A stretch of DNA of 38,173 bases. Source: Vicinamibacterales bacterium. Lineage in GTDB: Bacteria; Acidobacteriota; Vicinamibacteria; Vicinamibacterales; UBA8438. The notes beneath the pieces are model-generated. The model searched no databases and was not told the DNA's origin. It saw only the letters and a program-made list of their open reading frames with translations. The stretch covers positions 20,448 through 58,620 of the forward strand of contig JAPYUM010000017.1 of assembly GCA_029940535.1 (NCBI GenBank), written 5' to 3'. The stretch's first letter is position 1; each line of letters begins with the position of its first letter. This document shows positions 9,710 to 18,627 of this stretch, piece by piece. The position numbers and the translations under genes are program-made.

Positions 9710-10093
9710 ATGGAGCGTCGACCGTACTTCTTGCTCGGCGACCTCGTCAGCAACACCGCCGTCGGCGGGCTCGTCGCCCTCGTGGTGGCGTCCGTCGTCG
9801 GCGAGACTTGGCCGATGGCGCTGGCCATGGTGCTGGGGATGCTGGTCGGCGACTTCGTGGCGCTGCCGGCCGCGGTCGGGCTCTCGGTCTTGTTCGGCGC
9901 GATGGAGCTGATGCTGCCGGTGATGCTCACCGGCATGTTGTCCGGTATGGTCGTCGGGATGCGGGCCGCCAGCGGCCCGATGTCGACCGGCGCCGCCGTC
10001 GCGCTCGGTGCCGCTCTGGGGCTGCTGGCTCTGCTGGCGACCTACGGTCTCAACGCCTATATCCAGGGGCAACATCACCCGCGGGCCTCGTGA
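9710..10093 (+). CDS. Small integral membrane protein, unknown function
   Basis: This 127-residue protein is almost entirely hydrophobic, with about four transmembrane segments (roughly 12-30, 35-55, 57-78 and 93-115). It is rich in Met, Gly and Ala, with a run of methionines around the middle (MELMLPVMLTGMLSGMVVGM). No conserved charged residue pairs or transporter signatures are seen. It starts 10 bp after the PQQ dehydrogenase stop, with GGAG very close to the ATG, and precedes the methyltransferase by 34 bp, so an operon of three is likely. The Met-rich centre could hint at metal handling, but that is speculation; I do not recognise a family. Confidence 0.75.
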   Translation: MERRPYFLLGDLVSNTAVGGLVALVVASVVGETWPMALAMVLGMLVGDFVALPAAVGLSVLFGAMELMLPVMLTGMLSGMVVGMRAASGPMSTGAAVALGAALGLLALLATYGLNAYIQGQHHPRAS

Positions 10094-10127
10094 GTACGGC
10101 ACGGGTCCTAAGAGAGCGTCCGTTCTG

Positions 10128-10736
10128 ATGGATATCGCCACCCAACGAAAGTGGGACAACGCGGTCCGGGGCTATGACCTGATGAACGGGTTCGGGCCCG
10201 AGCGTCGCTGGGAGCCCTGGAAACGGCAGTTGTTCTCACACATGGCCGGCAACGTGCTGTTCCTGGCCATCGGCACCGGCCAAGATATCCAGTTTTTCCC
10301 GCCCGGTCGCCGTATCACCGGCATCGACATCAGCGAGCGTATGCTCGACCAGGCTCGACCCCGGGCGGAGCAGTACGACGGAGACCTTGAGCTCCGCCAT
10401 CTCGACGTGCACGACCTCGACTACCCGAAGGCGACCTTCGACCAGGCGTTCACCTCCTGCACGTTCTGTTCAGTGCCGGACCCGGTCGATGGTCTACGCG
10501 CTTTGGGTCGCGTACTGAAGCCCGGCGGGGCGCTTGGCATGTTCGAACACACCGGCAGCTGTTTTTTTCCGTTCAGCCTGATGCTCGATTTGATGACTCC
10601 GCTGACCCGCAGGCTGGGCCCCGAGTTGAACCGGAATACGTCGGACAACGTACGGCGGGCGGGGTTCGTGGATGTGGAGGTCGAGCCGGTGTATCTCGAC
10701 GTCGTGAAGATCATCCGGGCGCGACGCCCTGACTGA
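10128..10736 (+). CDS. Class I SAM-dependent methyltransferase (UbiE/PmtA-like)
   Basis: This 202-residue Rossmann-fold methyltransferase has motif I read as LFLAIGTGQDIQFFP, the acidic loop GIDISERML that binds the SAM ribose, motif II region LDVHDLDYP, and the post-II segment LKPGGALGMFEH. The N-terminus YDLMNGFGPERRWEPWKRQLF resembles UbiE and phosphatidylethanolamine N-methyltransferase-like proteins acting on membrane lipids or quinones. Upstream in-frame codons exist as far as 10008 but would overlap the membrane-protein gene, and ATG 10128 gives the normal family length. The membrane-protein neighbour fits a membrane-associated substrate, but the substrate itself is unknown. The SAM-methyltransferase call is safe. 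Confidence 0.9.
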   Translation: MDIATQRKWDNAVRGYDLMNGFGPERRWEPWKRQLFSHMAGNVLFLAIGTGQDIQFFPPGRRITGIDISERMLDQARPRAEQYDGDLELRHLDVHDLDYPKATFDQAFTSCTFCSVPDPVDGLRALGRVLKPGGALGMFEHTGSCFFPFSLMLDLMTPLTRRLGPELNRNTSDNVRRAGFVDVEVEPVYLDVVKIIRARRPD

Positions 10737-10816
10737 CCGCGCAGCCTGCCACGAATTCGCGACTGGTTCTACCCGCCTCTGTGGTGCGGGCCTGGCCGCC
10801 GACCTGCCGGCTGTAC

Positions 10817-11071
10817 TCAGTCAGCGATGAAGCCCGCGAGACGGCGGGCCCCCGCGACGAACTTCTCGCGAAGGGAGTTCAGGGCATCGGTCACCGGGGC
10901 CGCCTGTTGGTCCAGCTTCTCCAGCTCGTCGACCGCCTCGCGGGCGCGCGCAGCAAGCTGTTGAGGCGCGGCGTCGAGGTCGATAGGCACGTCACCGCCT
11001 CCGGCAACAAACCCGATGCCCGCCGCGACGGTCGCGATACCGACGTACTTGATGAGTCGAGTGAGGCGCAT
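10817..11071 (-). CDS. Small exported or membrane-anchored protein, unknown
   Basis: This is an 84-residue open frame whose N-terminus (RLIKYVGIATVAAGIGFVAGG) looks like a signal or single membrane anchor. A helical, Ala/Gln/Glu/Arg-rich tail follows with heptad-like spacing (LAARAREAVDELEKLDQQ), compatible with a short coiled coil. It is downstream of the ADOP permease on the same strand, 82 bp after its end. The ribosome site is weak. It is probably real because the protein has an organised two-part layout, but I do not recognise a family. Confidence 0.55.
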   Translation of the reverse strand: MRLTRLIKYVGIATVAAGIGFVAGGGDVPIDLDAAPQQLAARAREAVDELEKLDQQAAPVTDALNSLREKFVAGARRLAGFIAD

Positions 11072-11153
11072 GGTAGTACTCTGGGGCAGTCGGATCGTCT
11101 ATCGGCCGTTCGCTCCCCGAGCGTGAACGGCGCCGCGACAAGATCCGGCTCGG

Positions 11154-13634
11154 CTAGTCCACCCGCAGCGCAATCATCGGATCCACGCGCATCGTCCGAC
11201 GTGCGGGAATCAGACAGGCGAACAGCGCCGCACCCAGCAGCACGAGCGACACCACGAGGAACGTCGATGGGTCGGTGGGCGCGGTCTCGTACAGCAGATT
11301 GGCGAGCACGCGGCTCAGCGCGGTGGCACCGGCCAGCCCGAGAATCAAGCCGAGCACGACCATGGTCAGGCCCTGGCGCAACACCATGCCGACGAGGCTG
11401 GTCGGCGGCGCGCCAAGCGCCAGCCGCACGCCGAATTCGCGAGTGCGCTGGCTCACCGACGTGGCGATGACCCCGGCGATGCCGGTGATCGTGATCAGCA
11501 GCGCCAGCCCGGCGAACAGCGCCAGCAGCGTCATGGTCAGACGCCTCGTCACGAGCGTGTCGCTGACGGTCTGGGCCAAGGTGCTGAAGCGTTCCACGGG
11601 TTGGTCAGGGTCGACGGCGTGCACCGCCTCGCGCACCTCCGTGGCGAGCGACAACGGGTCCATCCGCGCCCGCACCAGGATGCGGGTGGCACCCGAGACC
11701 TGGAGAAACGGGCGATAGAGCGCGTCCGGGGGAGCGCTCTCGAGCCCGTCATGCCGCACGTCACCGACGACGCCGACAATCGTGAGCCAGTCCTCGCCGC
11801 CGTTGAGCGTCACGCGCTGGCCGACCGGGTCGGCGGCCTGCCAGTGGCGCTCGGCCAGCGAGCGGCTGATGATCGCCACGCCGGGGCCCTCGTCATCATC
11901 CAGATTGGTGAACGTCCGGCCAGCGAGTGCGGCAATCCCGATGGTCTCGAAATATTTCGGACTGGCCACGCGCACGTCGAGACGGGGTCGCAGGTCCGGG
12001 TCTTCGTGTTCGCGGCCCTCGATATCGAAGGCTTGTTGCTGCGCCGGTTGCCCATCGAGCGGGACGTCGCTGGCCGCCGCCGCCGACAGCACTCCGGGCC
12101 GACTCTCGATGCGATCGAGCACACCGGTGAAGAGCTGCCGCCGACTGTCGGGCGTGCGGTATTTCGACCAGTTGGGAAACACCTCGGCGGTCAGGACGTT
12201 CTCCGGATTGAACCCCGGGTCGACCTGCTGCAGCTTGTAGAAGCTGGTCAACAGGAGGCCGGCGCCAATCAACAGCATGAAGGACACGGCGACCTGCGCC
12301 ACCGTCAGGCCCTGGCGAAACCAGTGCCGGCTAGCGCTGTCGGTGCTTTGGCCGCTCCCTTCCTTCAGTGCGGTGGACACGCTGCCTCGAGCCGAGAGCG
12401 CCGGAACGAGTCCGAAGGCGAGCCCGGTCGCGACGGACACGATGAGGGTAAAGACCAGTACCCACCCGTCGAGTGCGATCTGGCTGGTTCGCGGCGTCAA
12501 CAGCCCGGCGAATGATACGAGCAGGTCGAGCCCGGCCCAGGCGAGGACAAGCCCCAACGTCCCTCCGGCGAGTCCCAGCAGCGTGGTTTCGGTGAGTAGT
12601 TGCGTCACGATGCGGCCTCGACCCGCGCCGAGGGCGGAGCGCAGCGCCAGCTCCCGCTCTCGTCCGGTCATCCGGGCCAGTGTGAGGTTGGCGACATTGG
12701 CGCAGGCGATGAGTAGTACGAGCCCGGTGGTGCCAAGCAGAATCAACAACATGGGCCGAGCGTTGCTGGTCAACTCGTCCGCGAGCGGAGTGGTGACGGC
12801 GCTGTAGCCGGAGCCCGGTTCATACACGTCCGGGAAATCCTGTCCGAGCCGCCCCGCCACGGTGGCCAGATCAGCGCCGAACTGCTGGGTGTCGACCCCG
12901 TCACGCAAGCGCCCAAAGGCGACCATGCCACGAAACGCGGTGCGGTCTTCATGCATCCGCGCCTCCCCACGCGCCCGGAAGGGACACGCGGACGTCGGCA
13001 TGTACACGTCGTTGTCGCGTGGATACTGCGGAATCGGAGGCAACACCCCGACCACGGTGTGCGGTCGGTCGTTCATCTCGAACACGGCGCCGACAATGTC
13101 CGGGTCTCCACCGAAACGTTGCTGCCAGTAGGGGTAGCTCAGCACCAGCACCGCTTCGGCCCCCAGGTCGTCGTCGGTGTCGACGAACGACCGCCCGAAG
13201 AGCGGCTGCACGCCAAGCACGTCGAAGAAGTTGGCGGAGACGACGCCGGTCAGCACGCGGTCCGGTTCGCCGCGGTTGAGCAACGTGAACGCCATGCCGT
13301 GATACTCGACAAACCCGTCCAAGCTCTCGAGTTGATCCCGGTAGTCGATGATTTCCTTGACCGAGAAGGGGATGTTGTCCGCACCCGCCCCGGGCGCCTG
13401 TTGCCGGGCCAGCACCAGTTCGTGTCCATCCTGATAGGGAAGCGGCCGGAGCAGCACGCCATTGACCACGCTGAAAATTGCGGTGTTGGCGCCGATACCC
13501 AGCGCCAGCGTGGCCAGGACCAGCAGACTGTAGCCGGGATGGTGCCACAGGTTGCGCGCCCCGTACCGGATGTCTCGGAGGATGGTGTCGGCCAGCCGAG
13601 GCTGGTCTGTGCGTGGATGGTTGGCGCGGCCCAT
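11154..13634 (-). CDS. ADOP-family ABC-type permease (MacB/FtsX-like)
   Basis: This 826-residue protein has the signature start of acidobacterial duplicated orphan permeases: DIRYGARNLWHHPGYSLLV, then LALGIGANTAIFSVVNG and VLLRPLPY. A large periplasmic MacB-type domain (about residues 60-260) is followed by membrane segments with NVANLTLARMTGRERELALRSALGAG, a second periplasmic domain, and a second FtsX core ending in RTREFGVRLALGAPP and ARRTMRVDPMIALRVD. The protein is therefore an internal duplication of an FtsX permease unit. Members usually lack an adjacent ATPase, and none is next to this gene. The role is probably mechanotransmission or export of peptides, lipids or drugs in the envelope, with an unlinked ATPase. 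The long family name suggests lineage, which I use in the summary. Confidence 0.93.
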   Translation of the reverse strand: MGRANHPRTDQPRLADTILRDIRYGARNLWHHPGYSLLVLATLALGIGANTAIFSVVNGVLLRPLPYQDGHELVLARQQAPGAGADNIPFSVKEIIDYRDQLESLDGFVEYHGMAFTLLNRGEPDRVLTGVVSANFFDVLGVQPLFGRSFVDTDDDLGAEAVLVLSYPYWQQRFGGDPDIVGAVFEMNDRPHTVVGVLPPIPQYPRDNDVYMPTSACPFRARGEARMHEDRTAFRGMVAFGRLRDGVDTQQFGADLATVAGRLGQDFPDVYEPGSGYSAVTTPLADELTSNARPMLLILLGTTGLVLLIACANVANLTLARMTGRERELALRSALGAGRGRIVTQLLTETTLLGLAGGTLGLVLAWAGLDLLVSFAGLLTPRTSQIALDGWVLVFTLIVSVATGLAFGLVPALSARGSVSTALKEGSGQSTDSASRHWFRQGLTVAQVAVSFMLLIGAGLLLTSFYKLQQVDPGFNPENVLTAEVFPNWSKYRTPDSRRQLFTGVLDRIESRPGVLSAAAASDVPLDGQPAQQQAFDIEGREHEDPDLRPRLDVRVASPKYFETIGIAALAGRTFTNLDDDEGPGVAIISRSLAERHWQAADPVGQRVTLNGGEDWLTIVGVVGDVRHDGLESAPPDALYRPFLQVSGATRILVRARMDPLSLATEVREAVHAVDPDQPVERFSTLAQTVSDTLVTRRLTMTLLALFAGLALLITITGIAGVIATSVSQRTREFGVRLALGAPPTSLVGMVLRQGLTMVVLGLILGLAGATALSRVLANLLYETAPTDPSTFLVVSLVLLGAALFACLIPARRTMRVDPMIALRVD

Positions 13635-13669
13635 GCCTGATTATGTCCTCCGCGGCGACGAAGAACACT

Positions 13670-13705
13670 GGTTTTCCGACGAGGCGTCCGCGTGGACGGC
13701 GTTGC
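13670..13705 (+). repeat. Partial third copy of the 107-bp hairpin element
   Basis: This 36-bp stretch begins GGTTTTCC and continues with CGAGGCGTCCGC and ACGGCGTTGC, matching in order the left arm and first inner segment of the full copies at 19263 and 21102, with small indels. The conserved central part and the right arm are absent. The flank just before it, CGACGAAGAAC, also appears (reverse-complemented) just beyond the right arm of the copy at 21102. It lies 36 bp upstream of the ADOP permease start. Confidence 0.5.
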
Positions 13706-13711
13706 AGGCGA

Positions 13712-13800
13712 GGCGCGCGACAATGCGCGCCCCGCGGCGGCGGAGTGGGGCACTCGGGGTCCCCGCGGAGCCACCGCGTGGGGTTCGGGGCGCAGCCCCG
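13712..13800. other. Hairpin-rich intergenic stretch, possible terminator
   Basis: Two perfect hairpins sit here: GGCGCGC/GCGCGCC with a 6-base loop (13712-13731) and CGGGGC/GCCCCG with a 3-base loop (13786-13800). The second begins 8 bp past the stop of the PEGA-domain gene on the minus strand, so it could end that transcript. There is no T-tract on that strand, so a terminator role is tentative. Confidence 0.3.
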
Positions 13801-13807
13801 TCTTAAA

Positions 13808-14671
13808 TCAGTTGCCGGGGGTGGCGTCGGCGTTCAAATGCACGACCTGTCCCGGGAGAATCTCGACCCGGTGGGCGCTCTGGTTCCCGGTGTCCGAGTT
13901 TGTGAGGTTGACAACATAGGCGCCGGGCCGCAAGACCAATTCCTTGTCGCCGGTGCCGCCCCTGGTGGTGCGTACCGGCCGGGTGCCGACCCGGACCTCG
14001 ACCTCTTCCCTGGACGTCACGACCAGCGACCCCGGGAAAATCGCCTCGCTGAACAGCGTGCGATGTCCAGGAAGGACCCGCACCGTCCGTCGCACTTCCC
14101 CGAGCGGGCTCGAGAGCAACAGCTCGTGTCGCCCCGCGGTTAGCACCAGTTGCACCGGGGTGATCCCTCGTGGCTCCCCGTCCACAGACACTTCAATTTC
14201 GGATGGTGTCGAGGTCACAGCGAGCTGTCCCACCAGCGGGGCCGGCCCGGGCGCCGTCCGGGCGACCGGAACCTCCGTCCAGAACAACAACTCGAGGACG
14301 TTGGCCGCCTGGTCCTGGAGCCCCGCCGGGGTCCAGATTCTGACGCTGGCCACCAGGGCCACCGCCAGCAGCAACAAGAGCGATGGCCGTCGAGCGCGCT
14401 GCTCGGTGAGGGCCGGCACCTCGGGAGCCCCCGGTTCATCGGTCGTCGTGAACGTCCAGTCGTCCTTGATCGGACGTCGACTCGACGAGTCGTCCGTGGC
14501 CAACGAGTCAGGCTCGACGACGCCTCCCGGCTTACCGCGAGCGTTCTCCAACCGGTCGACCTTTAGCCGTATCCCGTTCTGTCTCGGTTTCCGAGATACT
14601 TTCGGCGGCGGGGGGGCGACCCTGACGTCCGAGGGGGACTGTGGCACCGGCTGTTGGTCTAGCTCTCCCAT
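13808..14671 (-). CDS. PEGA-domain single-pass membrane protein
   Basis: This is a 287-residue protein. Residues 1-95 are polar, Pro- and Arg-rich and probably cytoplasmic and disordered. Residues about 96-112 (RRPSLLLLLAVALVASV) form one membrane segment. Outside the membrane, a PEGA domain (about 145-215) is recognisable from LAVTSTPSEIEVSVDGEPRG followed by TPVQLVLTAGRHELLL, with a second related strand set (SLVVTSREEVEVRVG) to about 275. PEGA domains are surface or periplasmic beta modules often found after kinase domains; no kinase is present here. The frame is open up to 14959, but AAGGAA five bases before ATG 14671 supports the shorter form. Its neighbours do not suggest a pathway. Confidence 0.82.
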   Translation of the reverse strand: MGELDQQPVPQSPSDVRVAPPPPKVSRKPRQNGIRLKVDRLENARGKPGGVVEPDSLATDDSSSRRPIKDDWTFTTTDEPGAPEVPALTEQRARRPSLLLLLAVALVASVRIWTPAGLQDQAANVLELLFWTEVPVARTAPGPAPLVGQLAVTSTPSEIEVSVDGEPRGITPVQLVLTAGRHELLLSSPLGEVRRTVRVLPGHRTLFSEAIFPGSLVVTSREEVEVRVGTRPVRTTRGGTGDKELVLRPGAYVVNLTNSDTGNQSAHRVEILPGQVVHLNADATPGN

Positions 14672-14676
14672 GGGGG

Positions 14677-14682
14677 TTCCTT
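14677..14682 (-). promoter_or_regulatory. Ribosome binding site deciding the PEGA-protein start
   Basis: On the minus strand AAGGAA stands five bases before the ATG at 14671. It selects this start over in-frame codons as far up as 14959, whose products begin with a stretch lacking any recognisable protein pattern. Confidence 0.6.
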
Positions 14683-14863
14683 GCACGACGCGGAAGGCGT
14701 CCGGCCCTCGTTGACCTTCAAGTACCGTACCGCCATACGCGGGTACCGCGAAGGACCGGAACAGCGCGCAAATCTGCGCATGGCTCGCGGTTTGGCCCCT
14801 GTGGTCGGATGACGCGGTGGGGAGGCCGATTACCATTTCGTCGAGCCCGACGACGATCTTGAC

Positions 14864-14881
14864 GCTAGTGTCCCGTCTCAG
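14864..14881 (-). repeat. 18-bp repeat, copy in divergent promoter region
   Basis: Read on the minus strand this is CTGAGACGGGACACTAGC, identical to 21239-21256 on the plus strand. It lies in the 309-bp gap (14672-14980) between the divergent PEGA and M28 peptidase genes, about 100 bp before the peptidase start. I see no other clear signal in that gap. Confidence 0.6.
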
Positions 14882-14980
14882 ACGATACCGGTGAAAAGCA
14901 CGCGGGCCGGGACGGCGTCGTGTAAGGATCACGAGATTGTCACGCACCACGTTCACCATGGGTTGCCAGGAGCAGAGTTG

Positions 14981-16582
14981 ATGTCACTGAGGTTGCGAGT
15001 GTTGGTGTTGGCGAGCGGGCTGATTGTCTCCAACGGCGCGACCGCAAGATTCGTGGCCGCTCAGCCGGTGGATCAGGCCACGCTGGCCGCCATTAGGGAC
15101 GAAGGCTTGTCTCGTTCCGAGGCCATGGATCATGTCAGCTGGTTGAGCGACGTGTACGGTCCGCGCGTCACCGGCACCCCGGCCATCGAGGATGCCCGTC
15201 GCTGGGCGATGGAACGGTTGCGCGCCTGGCGGCTGACCGACGTGCACGAGGAACGTTTTGCCTTCGGCCAGGGATGGTCACTGCGGCGGTTCCACGCACA
15301 CATGATCGAGCCGCAGGTGATGCCCCTGATCGGGTATCCGCGGTCCTGGTCGTCGAGTACCGACGGGACCGTGACCGCCGAGGTGGTGCGGACCGACATC
15401 AGCACCCCCGCCGACCTCGAGACATACCGCGGCACCCTGCGCGGCAAGATCGTGTTGCCCCAACCGGCCCGCGAGGTCCCGATGTTGGAAGGCGATGTGG
15501 TGCTGCGGATGAGCGACGCGCAGCTCGCGGACGCCGCGAGGACTCAGGTGCCGCCGGCGCTGGCCGGCCCACGTCCACGTCGCGCCGGCCCGTCATTCAC
15601 GGCTCAGCTCCAGCAGTTCTACGTGGAAGAGGGAGTGGTCGCCGTGCTCGATCGTGGTAGCGACGCGGTCACGATGGGCGCCGGTTCCGGGCTGCCGTAT
15701 CAGACCCAGCGGACCGATGGCGGGACGATCTTCGTCGGCGGCGGCGGACCTCGGAACGAGGAGGCCGGCAGCCTGGTGCCCGCGGTCACCCTGGCCGTTG
15801 AACACTACAACCGGATGGTGCGGATTCTGGACAAGGGACTGGGGGTGCAGGTGGAGCTGCACGTCGAGGCGCAGTTCCATCCGGAAACGGTCGCGACAGA
15901 CGCGATGAATGCGTTCAACCTGTTGGCCGAGATTCCAGGGACCGATCTGGCCGACGAAGTGGTGATGATCGGTGCGCACTTCGATACGACCCATGCCGGG
16001 ACCGGTGCCACCGACAACGCGGCCGGGGTCGCCGCGATGATGGAAGCGATGCGCATCTTGCAGGTCGTCGGGGCCCGTCCGCGACGGACGGTCCGATTGG
16101 CGCTGTGGGGCGCCGAGGAACAAGGGCTGCTGGGGTCACGCGAGTATGTCCGGCGTCATTTTGGTGACAGGGCCACGATGACCCTCAGGCCGGCGCACGA
16201 AAAGCTGTCTGGATACTTCAACATCGATAATGGTGCCGGCCGGTTGCGGGGCGTCTGGTTGCAGGAGAACTATGCGGTCGCACCGGTCTTCAACGAGTGG
16301 ATCGCGTCGATGCGCGACCTCGGCGTGACCACGCTTGGGCCGCGGCGGGTCTCCGGCACCGACCATGTCTCGTTCGACGCCATCGGCCTGCCGGCGTTCC
16401 AGTTCATCCAAGATCGGTTGGAGTACAACTCGCGGACCCATCACTCGAACATGGATGTTGTCGATCGGGTCCAACGAGGCGACGTGATCCAGATGGCCGT
16501 GGTCGTCGCGACGTTTGCGTACAACACCGCCATGCGCGACGAGCGTCTGCCTCGCAAACCGTTGCCGCGGGTGGAGCCGTAA
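14981..16582 (+). CDS. Exported M28-family zinc metallopeptidase
   Basis: This 533-residue secreted aminopeptidase/carboxypeptidase-like enzyme has a signal peptide (about residues 1-25) and a protease-associated-type region in its first half. A di-zinc M28 catalytic domain follows in the second half. Visible metal and catalytic residues are GAHFDTTHAGTGATDNAAG (first His is residue 333; the Asp in TDN bridges), WGAEEQGLLGS with the Glu pair, and the C-terminal GTDHVSFDAIGLP with its His. AGGAG at 14968-14972 supports the ATG at 14981 over a GTG at 14891. It has a paralogue at 28084-29682 of almost equal length, sharing the ending LPRKPLP. An MFS carrier follows after 22 bp, which might take up its products. 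Confidence 0.93.
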   Translation: MSLRLRVLVLASGLIVSNGATARFVAAQPVDQATLAAIRDEGLSRSEAMDHVSWLSDVYGPRVTGTPAIEDARRWAMERLRAWRLTDVHEERFAFGQGWSLRRFHAHMIEPQVMPLIGYPRSWSSSTDGTVTAEVVRTDISTPADLETYRGTLRGKIVLPQPAREVPMLEGDVVLRMSDAQLADAARTQVPPALAGPRPRRAGPSFTAQLQQFYVEEGVVAVLDRGSDAVTMGAGSGLPYQTQRTDGGTIFVGGGGPRNEEAGSLVPAVTLAVEHYNRMVRILDKGLGVQVELHVEAQFHPETVATDAMNAFNLLAEIPGTDLADEVVMIGAHFDTTHAGTGATDNAAGVAAMMEAMRILQVVGARPRRTVRLALWGAEEQGLLGSREYVRRHFGDRATMTLRPAHEKLSGYFNIDNGAGRLRGVWLQENYAVAPVFNEWIASMRDLGVTTLGPRRVSGTDHVSFDAIGLPAFQFIQDRLEYNSRTHHSNMDVVDRVQRGDVIQMAVVVATFAYNTAMRDERLPRKPLPRVEP

Positions 16583-16604
16583 CCCAGTTCGGCATCCTCT
16601 TGCC

Positions 16605-17852
16605 ATGCGTCCGCGCTTGTTCTACGGATGGGTCATCGTGCTCGTCGCCGGGCTGTGCTATGGGCTCGGCATGTCGCCGGTCTATTACAGCTGGGGCATC
16701 TTTGCGCCACGCCTGGTCGCTGACCTCGGCGTCGATCGTGGCGAGGTGGGCGGAGTCTTCGGGCTCTTCAGCGTGGTGTATCAGTGTGTCGGTGTCCTCG
16801 TGGGCTTGGCGATCGTGCGGTTCGGCCTTCGCGGCGTGATGGCGGCGGGTTTCTGCCTGACGGCGGCCGGCTTCCTGTTCCTCAGCCGGGCGGAAACCGT
16901 CTTCGACTGCTACGTCGGGTTCTCACTGCTGGGAGGCATGGGCATCGGGTTCTCGACGATCGTCCCGGCTCAGACGCTGGGACAGAACTGGTTCCTGCGC
17001 CGCCGGGCGCTGGTGCTCGGTATCATCTTCGCGTCCGGCGGTATCGTCGGCCGCCTGGTGGCGCCGGTCGACGCCTGGGTGCTGCAAAACTACGACTGGC
17101 GAACCGGTTGGACCGCGATCGCCGCGCTGTCGGTGGCGCTGGCGGTGCTCGCGGGCGTCTTCGTGCGAGAAACCCCCGAGACGGTCGGACAAGAACGAGA
17201 CGGTGGGAAACCGGACCGGTCGCGGGACGTCAACGCCGATGGGATGGCGGCGGTCGCCGACCAGTGGACGGCGGCACAGGCGATTCGCACCCCGCAGTTC
17301 GCGCTGATGATTGTGTGCGGCGTCGCGTACGCGGTGCCCTACAACACCGCGGCCGCGCACCTCACGTTGCATCTGACCGATCTCGGACACGCCGAAGCGG
17401 GAGCCATCGGTTTCGTGGGGACGATGGTACTGGTGTCCATCGGCGGCCGTCTGATGGGCGCCATCGGCGATTGGGTTCCGCCACAGTGGGCCCTGGCGGT
17501 GGCCCTGACCCTCGAAGGGCTCGGCGCCGGCGGGCTGCTCCTGGCCGCCGATAGCACGATGGCGTTGGCGGCGGTTTCACTGATTGGCGTGGGGTTCGGT
17601 CTGGCCTACATCAGCATTCCGGTCGTGTTCTCCCACTTCTTCGGTCGCCGGGCGTTCTCCGTGACGGCCGGGGTCCGGATGACGATCACGGGGGTGGTCG
17701 CCGGCCTGGGTCCTTGGTTGGCTGGACTCGCTTTCGATGCCACCGGCAGCTATGCCGCGCCGTTCATAGGGCTGATGCTCGTGGGCCTCGTCGGCGCTGG
17801 ATGCGCGGCCGCGCTTCGGCACCCTGGACCACCGCCGTCGGCCATGTCTTGA
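16605..17852 (+). CDS. MFS transporter, monocarboxylate/OFA-like
   Basis: This is a 415-residue, 12-helix major facilitator. The start RLFYGWVIVLVAGLCYG is typical of the oxalate/formate antiporter and monocarboxylate porter branch. The loop between helices 2 and 3 carries the GLAIVRFGLRG form, and a hydrophilic central loop (about residues 195-222) separates the halves. The second half starts at RTPQFALMIVCGVAYAVPYN. An in-frame codon at 16515 would extend into the upstream peptidase gene, so the ATG at 16605 is chosen. It follows the M28 peptidase by 22 bp and is probably co-transcribed. The substrate is likely a small organic acid by family; it could equally be a peptide degradation product. 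Confidence 0.9.
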   Translation: MRPRLFYGWVIVLVAGLCYGLGMSPVYYSWGIFAPRLVADLGVDRGEVGGVFGLFSVVYQCVGVLVGLAIVRFGLRGVMAAGFCLTAAGFLFLSRAETVFDCYVGFSLLGGMGIGFSTIVPAQTLGQNWFLRRRALVLGIIFASGGIVGRLVAPVDAWVLQNYDWRTGWTAIAALSVALAVLAGVFVRETPETVGQERDGGKPDRSRDVNADGMAAVADQWTAAQAIRTPQFALMIVCGVAYAVPYNTAAAHLTLHLTDLGHAEAGAIGFVGTMVLVSIGGRLMGAIGDWVPPQWALAVALTLEGLGAGGLLLAADSTMALAAVSLIGVGFGLAYISIPVVFSHFFGRRAFSVTAGVRMTITGVVAGLGPWLAGLAFDATGSYAAPFIGLMLVGLVGAGCAAALRHPGPPPSAMS

Positions 17853-17919
17853 CGCTGGGTCGGGAGGGCATGCTCGAAGAAACCTGGTCGCGCGAAGACC
17901 GTTCGAGGTCTAACGGCGC

Positions 17920-18557
17920 ATATCGCCAGATACGATCACCTGGCTGTGGCTCGTTGGCGGCATCATCCTTCTCGCGAGCGAGCTGTTTCTTCCGGGCCTG
18001 GTCGCGATGTTCCTCGGCCTGAGCGCCATGGTGGTGGCCCTCTTGCGCTGGCTGGGTGTCATCGACCGCGTGGCCTATCGGCAGGAGCGTCGCGAGCAGG
18101 TGATCGATATCCCGCCGCAAAGCTGTATTACCAAGGACAACAACCAGGTCGGCGTCGATGGGCTCGTCTTCTTGAAGGTCGTCGACACATACAAGGCCAG
18201 CGACAGAGCCGGATCGACAAGTCCGAAGGCCTCAAGATGCAGGTGGTCAACCAATCGGAAGGGGAAATGCAGCGCCGGATCAACGAGGCGGAGGGAAGGG
18301 CGGACGCGATCAAGACGATCGGGAACGCGACCGCGGCATCGATCGAGACCGTGGCGGCAGCCATCTCGGTCAGCGGCTGAGCCGACGCGGTGCGGCTGCG
18401 CCTCAGCCAGGAGTATCTGCGCAGCCTTGGTCACCTGGCCGATCCAAAGACCAGAGTCGTGCTGCCGGCGGATCTGTCCAAGGTCGAAGACGTCCTGGCC
18501 TCGCTGGGACTGTCCCATCGAGACGAGCCGACAGGACGGGCGAACTCATCGACGTGA
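17920..18557 (+). pseudogene. Decayed NfeD/SPFH (stomatin-like) composite
   Basis: Translating from the ATA at 17920 gives ISPDTITWLWLVGGIILL, then ASELFLPGLVAMFLGLSAM, the membrane N-terminus of an NfeD protein with its start codon apparently lost. It runs directly into RQERREQVIDIPPQSCITKD and VGVDGLVFLKVVDTYKAS, an SPFH-domain strand set of QmcA/stomatin type. At about 18205 the frame shifts and most of the SPFH domain is missing. The reading resumes with EGEMQRRINEAEGRADAIK and ATAASIETVAAAISVSG, where TGA (18378-18380) stands in place of the usual Gly codon. The same frame then continues with ADAVRLRLSQEYLRSLGHL and VVLPADLSKVEDVLASLGL to a TGA at 18555. So at least two deletions and one nonsense change have hit an nfeD-SPFH pair. 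Confidence 0.85.
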
Positions 18558-18627
18558 GCGCTTGCGATGCCCGCCCTAAAACCGAGGTAAGCTGACCCTT
18601 CTGACGTGGACAGAGGAGACCTGAACC

